A DNA stretch of 29,780 nucleotides from a virus. The stretch is from the IMG/VR virus record IMGVR_UViG_3300025853_000445, positions 1 to 29,780 of that record; one strand, given 5' to 3'. This document shows, one piece after another, positions 1 through 7,728 of the stretch. The notes beneath the pieces are model-generated. The model saw only the letters and a list, made by a program, of their open reading frames with translations. It had not been told where the DNA came from and did no database searches. Both the position numbers and the translations under genes were made by a program. Position 1 is the stretch's first letter, and each line of letters opens with the position of its first letter.

Positions 1-1132
1 ACACTGCGTCTTGCATATCACGTTCTCTAGCGACACCTTCAAGGTATTCAAGCTTATCTTTACTTGTTGCGAAACCGTTGGCTGAAGCCCATTTTGAAGT
101 TGGAGCATTGAACTTTAACCCCGCAACGCTAGAACGATAATCCAGAAAGCGATAGCCCACCCCATCACATCCATTACACTTATTTGGTCTTGCATATTGT
201 GTTCCATCCTTTTTAGTTTTGTATACTTTACCTACGCCATTGCAGTCATTACACTTCTTGGCTTTCTGTTTGTATAACGTTTCAGTATTTTGACGTACAG
301 TACTACGATACTCAGTATCTGTCATACGATAGTCGTCAAACAAATCTGCCCATACTTTTTTGTCCTTGGGTTTCTTGCTATATATAACCCATGACAATTG
401 TTCTGGACTGTTCAAGTTGATTGGGCGATCACCCATAAGCTCACGTACCTGTTCCTCAAGGTCAGCAACCAACTGGTCACGTTCCTGTTGGAACTCCTTA
501 CGCACATCTTCAAGTGCTTCCATATCAACAGTGAAGCCACGCTGATATATCTTGGCAAGGTGTACAGCCAACTGATTGGTCAGTGTGATTGTTCCTGCCA
601 GTGAACTGCATTCCTCGAATGATGTCTGCAAACGAAGGTACAGTTGCTGCGTAGCATGTAAGTCGTGGGAGAGGTACTCTGATAACTCTGCATGTGGAAT
701 GTCACGTACAGAGTAACCCTGCTTGAAGTACTCCTTCAGGGTGTCCTGCTTCTTTGTGTCAAGGTTGTACCGTTCAGCACAAGCCTCAAGAGACAGGGGT
801 TCCTTCTGCCCACGTTGCAGCACGTACTCACCTAACATGGTATCAAAGATTGCACCTTCATAGGTGAACCCTGACTCCCACAACCATATCAAGTCGTGTG
901 CTGCGTTGTGCATAATTAGAAGGGCGGTTTCATCCAATGCTTTCTGGACAATGTACCGCCCCTCTGGTGTGGGTGGTTGCTCAGAGTGATCAAAAGTTAC
1001 AATGCTTTCATTTCCAAGATCATCTAGCATACCCACTTGAACTAATGTATTCTCTGGTTCAAACGGATCAAGGTGTAGCTTGCCGTTACGTTTTACCACA
1101 GTGTTTTCTACGTCGAGGGTAAGGTGTTTCAT
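1..1132 (-). CDS. Family A DNA polymerase, N-terminal part (runs off left edge)
   Basis: Replicative DNA polymerase of the phage; 377 N-terminal residues are visible and the polymerase domain lies beyond the edge. The 3'-5' exonuclease domain is readable: LTLDVEN near residue 5 (Exo I, D7/E9), IMHNAAHD near 73-80 (Exo II) and YLSHDLHAT near 153-161 (Exo III). Residues 294-322 hold two CxxCxGxG-type pairs (C294/C297 and C319/C322), a DnaJ-like zinc module between exonuclease and polymerase parts. This order is the one reported for phage HMO-2011. The start codon follows directly after the stop of the upstream gene, with an AAGGAG before it, so it is the last visible gene of the leftward replication operon. 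The exonuclease assignment is firm; the family A label rests on the family architecture, since the polymerase motifs are outside the window. Confidence 0.88.
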   Translation of the reverse strand, partial: MKHLTLDVENTVVKRNGKLHLDPFEPENTLVQVGMLDDLGNESIVTFDHSEQPPTPEGRYIVQKALDETALLIMHNAAHDLIWLWESGFTYEGAIFDTMLGEYVLQRGQKEPLSLEACAERYNLDTKKQDTLKEYFKQGYSVRDIPHAELSEYLSHDLHATQQLYLRLQTSFEECSSLAGTITLTNQLAVHLAKIYQRGFTVDMEALEDVRKEFQQERDQLVADLEEQVRELMGDRPINLNSPEQLSWVIYSKKPKDKKVWADLFDDYRMTDTEYRSTVRQNTETLYKQKAKKCNDCNGVGKVYKTKKDGTQYARPNKCNGCDGVGYRFLDYRSSVAGLKFNAPTSKWASANGFATSKDKLEYLEGVARERDMQDAV

Positions 1133-1456
1133 TTACTCAATATCTCCTTCATGCCAATAGTCCCAGTCATCAAGTATCATATTACTATACGCTGCGTCAA
1201 GGTCTTTTTGGAATTGTTTATCATTAGCAAATATCTGCATAGCTTCTAGTGCTTCGGTCACTGTCAGGTTTAACCGCTTCATCTGTGCTATCAAAGATAC
1301 GGAATCAATTTCATCTGCATTCATGTTTGCTTTCTCCTTTTCTCTGGCACGGTTTCTTTCTTCATCTGTCATTGGGCTGATCTGACCCCAGTTGTTAGCC
1401 CTATCAACAAACCATTCATCGGGTAATGCCTTACGTCCTTCAGGTAGCTTCGTCAT
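1133..1456 (-). CDS. Hypothetical protein, 107 aa
   Basis: Unrecognised acidic protein between thyX and the DNA polymerase. I chose the ATG at 1456 because GGAG lies six bases upstream; an in-frame ATG four codons earlier (1468) has no clear ribosome binding site. The N-terminus has LPDEWFVDRANNWG and the C-terminal half is helical with a Trp/Asp-rich end (DDWDYWHEGD). There is no membrane segment or Cys motif. It overlaps the end of the preceding gene by 17 bases and abuts the polymerase start, so it is co-translated with replication genes and may belong to that function; this is inference from position only. Confidence 0.7.
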   Translation of the reverse strand: MTKLPEGRKALPDEWFVDRANNWGQISPMTDEERNRAREKEKANMNADEIDSVSLIAQMKRLNLTVTEALEAMQIFANDKQFQKDLDAAYSNMILDDWDYWHEGDIE

Positions 1457-1697
1457 CGTTTGCTCCAAACTTGTACTCTGTTAGTTCATCTTTCTGATAC
1501 TTGATGTGATCCTCAATAAAGTCATACACCAACTGCATGTCCATGTTTGCTGCGGCACAATACAGTACCAACTTCAATCCTTCCTCTGCCAATAGTCCAC
1601 GACAATGTGCATCCATGTGAAACTGATATGTTGCACTGCCATCCTCGTGTTCCTCTACTTGTTCTACACCTAGTATTCCTGCATCTTTATCCATCAT
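1440..1697 (-). CDS. Hypothetical protein, 85 aa
   Basis: Unrecognised small protein directly after thyX. Its ATG (1697) overlaps the thyX stop as ATGA, and a second ATG follows at once (1694); the GAGGAAG at the thyX 3' end serves as ribosome binding site. The longer reading from 1721 would start inside the ThyX zinc motif without a binding site. A central stretch (YCAAANMDMQLVYDFIEDH) looks helical, and the N-terminal half (ATYQFHMDAHCRGLL) looks like strands with two His and a Cys. No function can be assigned. Confidence 0.68.
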   Translation of the reverse strand: MMDKDAGILGVEQVEEHEDGSATYQFHMDAHCRGLLAEEGLKLVLYCAAANMDMQLVYDFIEDHIKYQKDELTEYKFGANDDEAT

Positions 1698-2419
1698 TCT
1701 TCCTCTAAACAAAATCCACAAAAGTCACCCTTTGATGGGTTGCCACATGATACACATGTTCTCCATGCTTGTTTCATCAGTGCCTTCCAACTCTCTGGGT
1801 ACAGCTTCTCCATATATTCATATACCTGCATTGCCACTTCACGTGACTCCTGCTGAGTGTCCTGCTGCATACGTAGCTGACACATCTTAGCGAATGCATA
1901 CACAGTACCTGACCAGTACCACTCTGTCATCATAGACTGTGGGAGTACCATACGTGCTTGCTCTGGTGATACACCCTTGGCTAACAGGTAGTTGTAATTC
2001 TGCCGACAATCCTCAACCATATTACGTGCAACTGATGGACGTATATCATTTATCTCACCATCACTGCCCTGCTTCTTGTCTTCACTACGTCCACGCCACA
2101 CATCAGGTTGGTAGAACTCTGGTTCATCATCCACATACCTACGGCTGATCTCGTTCCACGGCATGTACTCATGCTTCACAAGTTGACGTGCCACAAAGAT
2201 AGGTGCCTTAACATGGAACGTGGCAAACGTGTGATTGAATGGTGACTTGTGATTGTGTTTAGCTAGATAACGTATTAGCTTTGCATCTTTAGTTTTCAGA
2301 ATGTTTGGCTCACCTGTATAGATGCGTTGATGCCATTCTGATTTCTTACCAAAGCTGACACGTGCAGCATTCACTACTGATAGATCACTACCCATGTGAT
2401 CAATATATGTTACTTCCAT
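1694..2419 (-). CDS. thyX: Flavin-dependent thymidylate synthase ThyX
   Basis: Makes dTMP from dUMP with FAD and methylene-tetrahydrofolate, supplying thymidylate for phage DNA synthesis. The 241-residue protein has the ThyX core: NHKSPFNHT (57-64), FVARQLVKHEYMPWNEIS (75-92) and a C-terminal LRMQQDTQQE (182-191) where an Arg, an Asp and a Gln/Glu pair shape the dUMP site. The signature RHRx7S reads KHEx7S here (K82, H83, E84, S92). Residues 222-237 add a CxxC-x8-CxxC zinc-ribbon-like tail, beyond the usual end of the family. Its ATG shares one base with the helicase stop (TAATG). No dCMP deaminase or ribonucleotide reductase is visible in the window. Confidence 0.93.
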   Translation of the reverse strand: MEVTYIDHMGSDLSVVNAARVSFGKKSEWHQRIYTGEPNILKTKDAKLIRYLAKHNHKSPFNHTFATFHVKAPIFVARQLVKHEYMPWNEISRRYVDDEPEFYQPDVWRGRSEDKKQGSDGEINDIRPSVARNMVEDCRQNYNYLLAKGVSPEQARMVLPQSMMTEWYWSGTVYAFAKMCQLRMQQDTQQESREVAMQVYEYMEKLYPESWKALMKQAWRTCVSCGNPSKGDFCGFCLEEE

Positions 2420-3642
2420 TATACTTGATACCTCGCAGTTTTGTATTCCAGATCACAGTGCACAACACCGTGCCATCCAGATAGTTTGTTCTTCACAACA
2501 TTCAAGTGACGTTGTGTATCTTCTTCCTCTTGCCCATCAACCACAGGGTTCTTGGCAATCAATACCATAAGGTCAGCCTCTGCTGCCTTACCTGTACGTG
2601 AACCTTCCATCATGCTCTGGTTCAATAGAACCTTACCCTCTGCATCAGCAGAAAGCTGAGACATGTAGAAGATCGCACAGTTGTGTGCCTTAGCAATCTG
2701 ACGGGCATAGATAGCATTAGCTTTCAATGCTTCATCAGGACGGGCATACCCACCTGCCTTGGCAAACTTGTCACCCATATCAAGGATCACAATGTCAGGT
2801 TTGTATGACTTGCATACTGACTCCACCCATGACATGTCACGGTCACTGGCATCTTTGATCTTGATGTTATCCTTGACCACAGAGTACAGGTCACGAGCAC
2901 GGGCAGGGTTATCCTTCACCTCTTGCATTGTCATGCCTGTGGCGGCAGTCAAGTACCGTGCACCTACACGGTGTGATGCTTCCTCGTTACACAGGATCAC
3001 GCACTTGGCACCCTGATGCGCAAACCCATTTGGAGCAGCGATCAGAGAGGCGTGGAACGATGTCTTACCTGTGTTAGGACGTGCGCCTACTTCAATCAGG
3101 TGTCCTGCATTCACGCCCTCTACCTTACGTGTCAGAGTAGGGATGTTGAATGTCCATTGTGATTCCAAATCATTCTTTGCAAGCAAAGTTTCAATGTCAA
3201 TGTCATCCCATTCAATACGCAGGTCAGGTGTGAAGTCATCTGAATAACGTTCAAGGATGTCACGTAGGGGTTCCAAGCTACCCTTGCTACCATTCACATA
3301 GTCAAAGCCAAGGTTAGCAATGTCCTCACCTACGACCTGTTGAAACAGCTTCGACAGCACCTCTTGTGCTACGTCACTACCCATTGGTGACTCTTTCTTG
3401 ATCTGATTGAACAGTGAACTGTAAGCTTGTTTCTGTGCAGTGGTGAGTGTTGGATTGTTCGACATGAACAATGCCTCTATCTCGTCAGGTGTTACGGTAC
3501 GTTCGTAACGATCCATAGCTTTGTCGATTGACTGTTTGATCTTACGTACATCTTTGCTGAACAGCCGATCAGGACACTTGGCTCCACGATGATCGTCGTA
3601 GAACTCCTTGTCCATTAAGCTGCGTACAAGTGATAATTCCAT
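2419..3642 (-). CDS. DnaB-like replicative helicase (RecA-fold ATPase)
   Basis: Ring-type replicative helicase of 407 residues. Walker A is GARPNTGKTS (186-195), a form common in phage and DnaB-type helicases; the NEE at about 219-221 fits the catalytic Glu of motif 1a; Walker B is in IVILDMGDKF near 281-290; YMSQLSADAEGK and a following SRTGKAAEADLMVLI match the Gln sensor (H3) and motif H4 regions. The first ~150 residues are helical and lack a nuclease or primase motif, so primase is a separate gene, lying immediately upstream with a TAATG junction. Together they replace the single gp4 primase-helicase of T7. Confidence 0.9.
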   Translation of the reverse strand: MELSLVRSLMDKEFYDDHRGAKCPDRLFSKDVRKIKQSIDKAMDRYERTVTPDEIEALFMSNNPTLTTAQKQAYSSLFNQIKKESPMGSDVAQEVLSKLFQQVVGEDIANLGFDYVNGSKGSLEPLRDILERYSDDFTPDLRIEWDDIDIETLLAKNDLESQWTFNIPTLTRKVEGVNAGHLIEVGARPNTGKTSFHASLIAAPNGFAHQGAKCVILCNEEASHRVGARYLTAATGMTMQEVKDNPARARDLYSVVKDNIKIKDASDRDMSWVESVCKSYKPDIVILDMGDKFAKAGGYARPDEALKANAIYARQIAKAHNCAIFYMSQLSADAEGKVLLNQSMMEGSRTGKAAEADLMVLIAKNPVVDGQEEEDTQRHLNVVKNKLSGWHGVVHCDLEYKTARYQV

Positions 3643-4433
3643 TATGTTTCTCCTAGTGCTAGTAAATTGTTTATGTCGGTAGGGTTACGATATTTCAGGT
3701 CATCTGTCAAACGTAATACTTTTACATTCTCTACATAACCACGTAGTTCTTTTGCAAATTGCAGTGTCTTTGGTAATGCATCGGGGTCAAGTGCAATGAT
3801 AACAGTCTTGAGGTGTGATAAGTACTGCTTATGTGCCTCAGAGAGTGAGGTGCCCAACACTGCTACCCCGACATACACCCCACTCTCCGAGCATCCAGAA
3901 CTGCCTGTCGCACCCACAATGGCTGCACTTACACAGTCCTCAACGACTACCCCTGTTTTACCACATCCATAAACATACGGCAAGGGGTTTTTACCATATC
4001 TTTTCCACTTTGGTAACTTTTTTCCTAGTGCTCTGCCAGTGGCATCCACCATGATATTGTTATGTACCACAGGAAATACGACACGGTGTTCACGAACATC
4101 ATACAACAAACCCAATGACACGGGATCAATGTCCCACTGATCACAGAACTCTGACACTGCATCAACGTCACGTACAATCCATTCAGGTTTCTGGAATGTG
4201 ACTGCCTCTGTCTCAGCAGCTACAGTGCCTAGTGACTTACGAATATCGTCACTGGTAAGGTGCACACGTGTCCCACCAGACACACGGCACCCTGCCTTGT
4301 AACAGTTCCATACAAGCTGACCCATGTTATTGGTGGCTGTAAATGTTTTAACTCCCCCACATACTGGGCAGTTAGTACGTTTAGTTTCACCATTAACTAA
4401 GTTCATATCACTTATATGTTCTTTTATATTCAT
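3642..4433 (-). CDS. DNA primase (zinc finger plus Toprim)
   Basis: Synthesises RNA primers for replication. It has 263 residues, close to the primase half of T7 gp4. An N-terminal zinc finger uses C22-P-V-C25 and C44/C49. The Toprim fold is visible as VVVEDCVSA (E165) and IIALDPDAL (D216, D218), the metal-binding acidic residues. It is joined to the helicase start by TAATG and its own ATG shares a base with the integrase stop, so primase and helicase are made in sequence from one message. No helicase domain is fused. Confidence 0.88.
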   Translation of the reverse strand: MNIKEHISDMNLVNGETKRTNCPVCGGVKTFTATNNMGQLVWNCYKAGCRVSGGTRVHLTSDDIRKSLGTVAAETEAVTFQKPEWIVRDVDAVSEFCDQWDIDPVSLGLLYDVREHRVVFPVVHNNIMVDATGRALGKKLPKWKRYGKNPLPYVYGCGKTGVVVEDCVSAAIVGATGSSGCSESGVYVGVAVLGTSLSEAHKQYLSHLKTVIIALDPDALPKTLQFAKELRGYVENVKVLRLTDDLKYRNPTDINNLLALGET

Positions 4434-5554
4434 TATGTATCACTTTCTGTGTTGTTCGTTTCACTCAAGCATACAGACATGTCTCGTTGTGTCAAGGCAT
4501 TATTTGCACTTTCGTAAGTATGCTTCATGTATGGTTTCACAGATGCAACATGAGTATGCCCTGTCACTGCCATGATTTGAGGCAAAGGTACACCCTTATC
4601 AACCATCTGTGTTACACCAGTACGACGAATGTCCATCAGACGTAGCTCATCAGGTAGCTTTGCTAGTCTCATGATGTTCCGTCCAACCTTGGACAGTCTC
4701 TCCATAGCATAGGGTTGGAACCTACCGTTACGTGGTTGTGGGTGTGGTGCAACCCATTCCTGAAAACCAAAGTCAGCTTTCTGCTCTAGCAGCATGGCAT
4801 TCAGGTTGTCACTGATAGGTAGGAACACCTCTGACCTACGCTTGCTTTGCTCCAACGTTAGTTGTTGCTTCTTCAGGTCAAGGTTATCCCAACGCAGCAT
4901 ACGCATGTCACCCAATCTCTGGCACCACTCGTATGCCATGTGTACAATCAGTCCAATGTTACGGTACTGAAAGTCGCTATATGCTACGTCAAGAAATTTA
5001 TTCACCTCACCATGTGTCCATATAACTTTACGTTGACGTTGTTGTTTACGTTTAATCTTGGCAAACGGATTTTGCTCTGCATGTTCCATTTGTATGGCGT
5101 AGTTGTACACTCTACTCGCACACGTTGCCGCATGGTTAGCAAAGCTGATCCCACGTTCAACCCATTTCTCATATGCTTGCTTTGCAACTTTAGGTGTAAC
5201 CTCTCTGTACTTACGGCACCCAATTGTTTGGTGTACCACTGTCAAGAAATACCTGTAATCAACCTTGGTTGAGTCACGTAACATCTTGAAATCATTAGAT
5301 AAATAATAAAAGTTGATAAGGTCAGTGACCTTGCTGCTTGGCTTCAGCTTCACAACTTTAGCTTGTTCTTCACGGTATGCGTCAATGTCTCTGTTGTACT
5401 CACGTGCTATCTGTCTTGCAACTTTTGGATCGTCACCTAGTTCTTCACGTTCTACTACTCCCTCATTCACCAATGCTTGCGGTGGATTGAAACGGTATGA
5501 GATGTCACCCGAAGGTGACACTCGCTGTTGTACATATCGTGGTAAGGTTCTCAT
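4433..5554 (-). CDS. int: Tyrosine recombinase / integrase
   Basis: Site-specific recombinase of 373 residues with N-terminal arm, SAM-like core-binding domain (about 70-165) and catalytic domain (about 175-350). Visible active-site residues are R213 (WCQRLGDM), K238 (QSKRR), R310 (MDIRRTG), H333 (VTGHT) and the nucleophile Y342 (KPYMKHT), nine residues after H333 as usual. The His of the HxxR box is Met307. I start at 5554, where the ATG overlaps the upstream stop as ATGA and gives an N-terminus MRTLPRYVQ; the longer start at 5596 runs antisense of nothing but lies in the 55-codon upstream gene. It sits inside the replication operon. It could integrate the phage or resolve genome multimers; no attP or tRNA is recognised nearby. 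Confidence 0.88.
   Translation of the reverse strand: MRTLPRYVQQRVSPSGDISYRFNPPQALVNEGVVEREELGDDPKVARQIAREYNRDIDAYREEQAKVVKLKPSSKVTDLINFYYLSNDFKMLRDSTKVDYRYFLTVVHQTIGCRKYREVTPKVAKQAYEKWVERGISFANHAATCASRVYNYAIQMEHAEQNPFAKIKRKQQRQRKVIWTHGEVNKFLDVAYSDFQYRNIGLIVHMAYEWCQRLGDMRMLRWDNLDLKKQQLTLEQSKRRSEVFLPISDNLNAMLLEQKADFGFQEWVAPHPQPRNGRFQPYAMERLSKVGRNIMRLAKLPDELRLMDIRRTGVTQMVDKGVPLPQIMAVTGHTHVASVKPYMKHTYESANNALTQRDMSVCLSETNNTESDT
4681..4694. repeat. Dispersed palindrome copy 1 (variant)
   Basis: GTCCAACCTTGGAC, one base from the perfect palindrome GTCCAACGTTGGAC found four more times. The flanks also match: it reads CCGTCCAAC..TTGGACAGTCT, the same order as the reverse complement of the copy at 11528. 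It lies inside the integrase gene (residues SKVGR). Confidence 0.5.
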
Positions 5555-5718
5555 ACAATCTCCCATGTGGTAAAGTTTAACAGTCCATCTTTCCAATCTG
5601 TTTCATCGTAGGGTTCCCATTCCTCATTACGATCATCATTTATTTCACGTAGTATCTCAAACAGTGTGGCTTCCCACACTTCCCCATCAACACTGTTTTT
5701 AAGTGTGTAAGTAATCAT
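5551..5718 (-). CDS. Small acidic protein, 55 aa
   Basis: A short gene that fills the space between the DUF932-like gene and int. Both ends are ATGA junctions: its start overlaps the upstream stop (5715-5718) and its stop overlaps the int start (5551-5554). The product begins MITYTLKNSVDGEVWEATLF, is rich in Asp, Glu and Trp, and ends TTWEIV. A GGAGG-like sequence (attGGAGGcagc) stands before the ATG. Function unknown; a regulator or partner of the integrase is possible but only from position. Confidence 0.7.
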   Translation of the reverse strand: MITYTLKNSVDGEVWEATLFEILREINDDRNEEWEPYDETDWKDGLLNFTTWEIV

Positions 5719-6545
5719 GCTGCCTCCAATGTAATGAACCGATCATCAGATACCCACTTGGATACCTCTTGCTCACGTGACCACATGCTGATGGCCTGTG
5801 TGTCGTTGCCTGTGTTACGTAGATTGAACCCATTACGTTCATCAGCATACGATGCATAGTTTGTGAACGCAGAGTACAATGCCCACTTATTGTGACCACG
5901 TGTCGCAGCCTCTTGTAGGTACAGCATGTACATTTTCTCTGCCTTACGTTCAGATGAAATCATTTCTTCCAACAGAGAACGAATGTCCACATACTTTGTG
6001 GATGTCTGCGCCCACACTTGCATCTTACCTGCCTCAGTGTAGAAGTCAGTACGAGCACGAGCAAGTTCATAGATGAAACTCTCCATAGAGAAGTTCGCAG
6101 TGTTCTTCTTGCGGATTTTGTCATACTCTCCACGAATACATCCGTTGGTGCAGAAGAAATCAATCGCACCGAAGTACACTTGGTTGCTGCACGAACCGTC
6201 AATACCATGTAATGATATAATACGATTACCGATTTGTGTTTGGTGCTTGTCCGTTGTGATCTCCACCTGCATGTCAGGCAGTTCAATGTCAAGCATTGAC
6301 CACGCACCATTACGTGCAGTTTTCCAATTGAACTTGGCATTCATCAGTTCAGATGAAAGCAGTTCGTCAGTCACTGTGTCCATGACACCACGGTAAAAGT
6401 CACCATGTGATGCACACTTGAATGACTTACCGACGATACCAAGGTACTCGCCAGTGTCTGCATTGATAACATATTTCTTATCATCAACCTTGGTTGGTTC
6501 AAACTCTACATCAAAGTCAAGGTATGTTGGAATGTCAAATGGCAT
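5715..6545 (-). CDS. DUF932-like phage/plasmid protein
   Basis: 276-residue protein resembling the DUF932 family found on phages and plasmids. Supporting features are the N-terminal GEYLGIVGKSFKCASHGDFY, the middle IISLHGIDGSCSNQVYFGA followed by FFCTNGCI, and the C-terminal NKWALYSAFTNYASYADE, a pattern that family shares. The biochemical role of DUF932 is unknown. The start at 6545 is preceded by AAAGGAG. About 80 bases without a gene lie upstream, with a TATAACTAT box that may be a -10 element, so it may head a sub-operon with the 55-aa gene and int. Confidence 0.62.
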   Translation of the reverse strand: MPFDIPTYLDFDVEFEPTKVDDKKYVINADTGEYLGIVGKSFKCASHGDFYRGVMDTVTDELLSSELMNAKFNWKTARNGAWSMLDIELPDMQVEITTDKHQTQIGNRIISLHGIDGSCSNQVYFGAIDFFCTNGCIRGEYDKIRKKNTANFSMESFIYELARARTDFYTEAGKMQVWAQTSTKYVDIRSLLEEMISSERKAEKMYMLYLQEAATRGHNKWALYSAFTNYASYADERNGFNLRNTGNDTQAISMWSREQEVSKWVSDDRFITLEAA

Positions 6546-6574
6546 AATAATCTCCTTTCAGTTGTTTGTGTGGC

Positions 6575-6590
6575 AACTGTACCATAGTTA
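6575..6590 (-). promoter_or_regulatory. Possible -10 element before the DUF932-like gene
   Basis: On the minus strand the short gene-free stretch 6546-6626 contains TATAACTATGG, sharing TATAACTAT with the stronger promoters at 14853 and 25247. No good -35 box lies 16-18 bases upstream, so this is a weak call. Confidence 0.3.
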
Positions 6591-6626
6591 TATAGATACT
6601 GTCCACCCTATACTAGTAACGATAAG

Positions 6627-7019
6627 CTACTTGTAGAATATGTGTGACCCATGTGTCACAGTTTGTGTGTAGTGATTGCGCCACCACGGTCTAACATAGT
6701 TAGCATGGTAATGTGTGGCACCATCGGTGTTGTCTTCATGATAGCCATACACTACGTTATGGGCTACCACTTTGGCATACAGCCAATGTACTTCTTCACG
6801 AGGCGTGTCGGACTTACCGTCACAGTACCAACTGAACTGGCACTTGTGTTTGCCACGGTGAAAGCCCTGATACACTACCTTGCAAGCATCGTCAGGGAAT
6901 GCGTCATGTGCCACACGATTGAGCACAACGTGGGCAACGGCATACATACCTGCCATAGGTTCACTACGTGCCTCGTGATACACATTCAGTGCGATACATG
7001 TCAGTGCTGCTTCAAGCAT
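6627..7019 (-). CDS. SleB-like cell wall hydrolase
   Basis: Peptidoglycan hydrolase of the SleB / Hydrolase_2 family (lytic transglycosylase-like), 130 residues. Visible family features are LNVYHEARSE (12-20, with the likely catalytic Glu16), GMYAVAHVVLNRV (24-36), C60-QFSWYCDG (60-68) and ATHYHANYVRPWW near the C-terminus. I start at 7019 because AGGAGATTGAGG precedes that ATG; the reading from 7073 overlaps the upstream zinc-ribbon gene further. There is no signal peptide. Being in the early arm, far from the lysis cassette at 16.0-17.2 kb, it might be a second lysis enzyme or serve another stage. Confidence 0.85.
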   Translation of the reverse strand: MLEAALTCIALNVYHEARSEPMAGMYAVAHVVLNRVAHDAFPDDACKVVYQGFHRGKHKCQFSWYCDGKSDTPREEVHWLYAKVVAHNVVYGYHEDNTDGATHYHANYVRPWWRNHYTQTVTHGSHIFYK

Positions 7020-7152
7020 CCTCAATCTCCTCTGGCTGTATGTACACAGTTTCAAAAGGGTTATCGTTGTCACAAAACGGACACACTTCTATGAAGTGTT
7101 CTCCCTCTTCAAACACACGATCACACTGTAAACAATGTACTAAATCAAGCAT
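7012..7152 (-). CDS. Zinc-ribbon mini-protein, 46 aa
   Basis: Short gene between the SleB-like hydrolase and the 172-aa gene. The product has HCLQCDRVFEEGEH then VCPFCDNDN, a CxxC...CxxC pair (C7/C10 and C24/C27) typical of a zinc ribbon, and an acidic tail. Start and stop each overlap a neighbour by eight bases with the same string ATGCTTGA, which supports coupled translation. Likely a small nucleic-acid or protein-binding ribbon; the exact role is unknown. Confidence 0.72.
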   Translation of the reverse strand: MLDLVHCLQCDRVFEEGEHFIEVCPFCDNDNPFETVYIQPEEIEDA

Positions 7153-7663
7153 ACGCTACCTCCCAGTTTTGGTATTCAAACCAATCAGGCACATCACGTT
7201 TAGTCCACACCATCTTGAACCTGTGTTGCTTCGTCTGATAGAACTGACGATAGCTTTGGATAGGCCACGGTCTACCTGACTTTAGGTCAGTGTGTTCACT
7301 GAAACACTCAGGGTGTGCAGTCAATTCACCTGTCGGCACGAACCTTGCACCCTCACGTAGTGCATCAATGAAACGTTCTGATGCATGTTGTCTGCCATAT
7401 CTGTAGGTATACTCCAGACACATGTGGTTCCACAATCGGAAAGCATACATGTAATTGCTACGTGTCTTACCTGCCCACAGTGTGCATGGATGCTTGGCAT
7501 GTGCTACACGGTACAGTTCATGCTCATCGGCATACTTTGGGTTAGCCTGACGCACCACAGTGCATAACATCTGTGCTTCTTCTAGTGGCATCTTGACCAC
7601 ATGCTTGTCACACAATGCTTGTGCAATCTCCTGTGGCGTATCAGCTATAATGAAACGGTTCAT
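7145..7663 (-). CDS. Conserved phage protein with CDKHVVKM motif, 172 aa
   Basis: Belongs to a family I recognise from many phages by an N-terminal D-x-P-x-x-x-A-x-x-x-CDKHVVKM-x-LE-x-AQML pattern (residues about 8-33), a central HPCTLWAG, and MCLEYTYRYGRQHA. The His, Lys and Cys clusters suggest an enzyme, but I know of no proven function. The C-terminus is aromatic and basic (KMVWTKRDVPDWFEYQ). The start has AAAGGAGAAACC directly upstream. It overlaps the 22-codon reading frame upstream by ATGA. Confidence 0.75.
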   Translation of the reverse strand: MNRFIIADTPQEIAQALCDKHVVKMPLEEAQMLCTVVRQANPKYADEHELYRVAHAKHPCTLWAGKTRSNYMYAFRLWNHMCLEYTYRYGRQHASERFIDALREGARFVPTGELTAHPECFSEHTDLKSGRPWPIQSYRQFYQTKQHRFKMVWTKRDVPDWFEYQNWEVAYA

Positions 7664-7728
7664 GGTTTCTCCTTTGGTTTAGGTATAGGGTGGTCTGACC
7701 AATCGTCACACGGGTCATCCAGTGGCAT
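7660..7728 (-). CDS. Possible micro-gene, 22 aa
   Basis: A 22-codon frame, MPLDDPCDDWSDHPIPKPKE and two more residues, fits exactly between its neighbours: it starts inside the last codons of the 128-aa gene and its stop overlaps the next ATG as ATGA. The Asp/Pro/Trp content looks protein-like. Without homologues it could equally be a chance frame that carries the next gene's ribosome binding site. Confidence 0.33.
   Translation of the reverse strand: MPLDDPCDDWSDHPIPKPKEKP

Noticed and set aside
4862-5272. 136-codon plus-strand frame opposite the integrase
   Set aside because: Antisense shadow; the integrase on the other strand has all catalytic residues.
5555-5596. Longer integrase start
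   Set aside because: The ATG at 5554 is ATGA-coupled to the 55-aa gene and gives the usual N-terminus; the extension has no own binding site.
6651-7094. 147-codon plus-strand frame opposite the SleB-like hydrolase
   Set aside because: Antisense shadow of a recognisable enzyme, with Cys/His composition from reverse reading.
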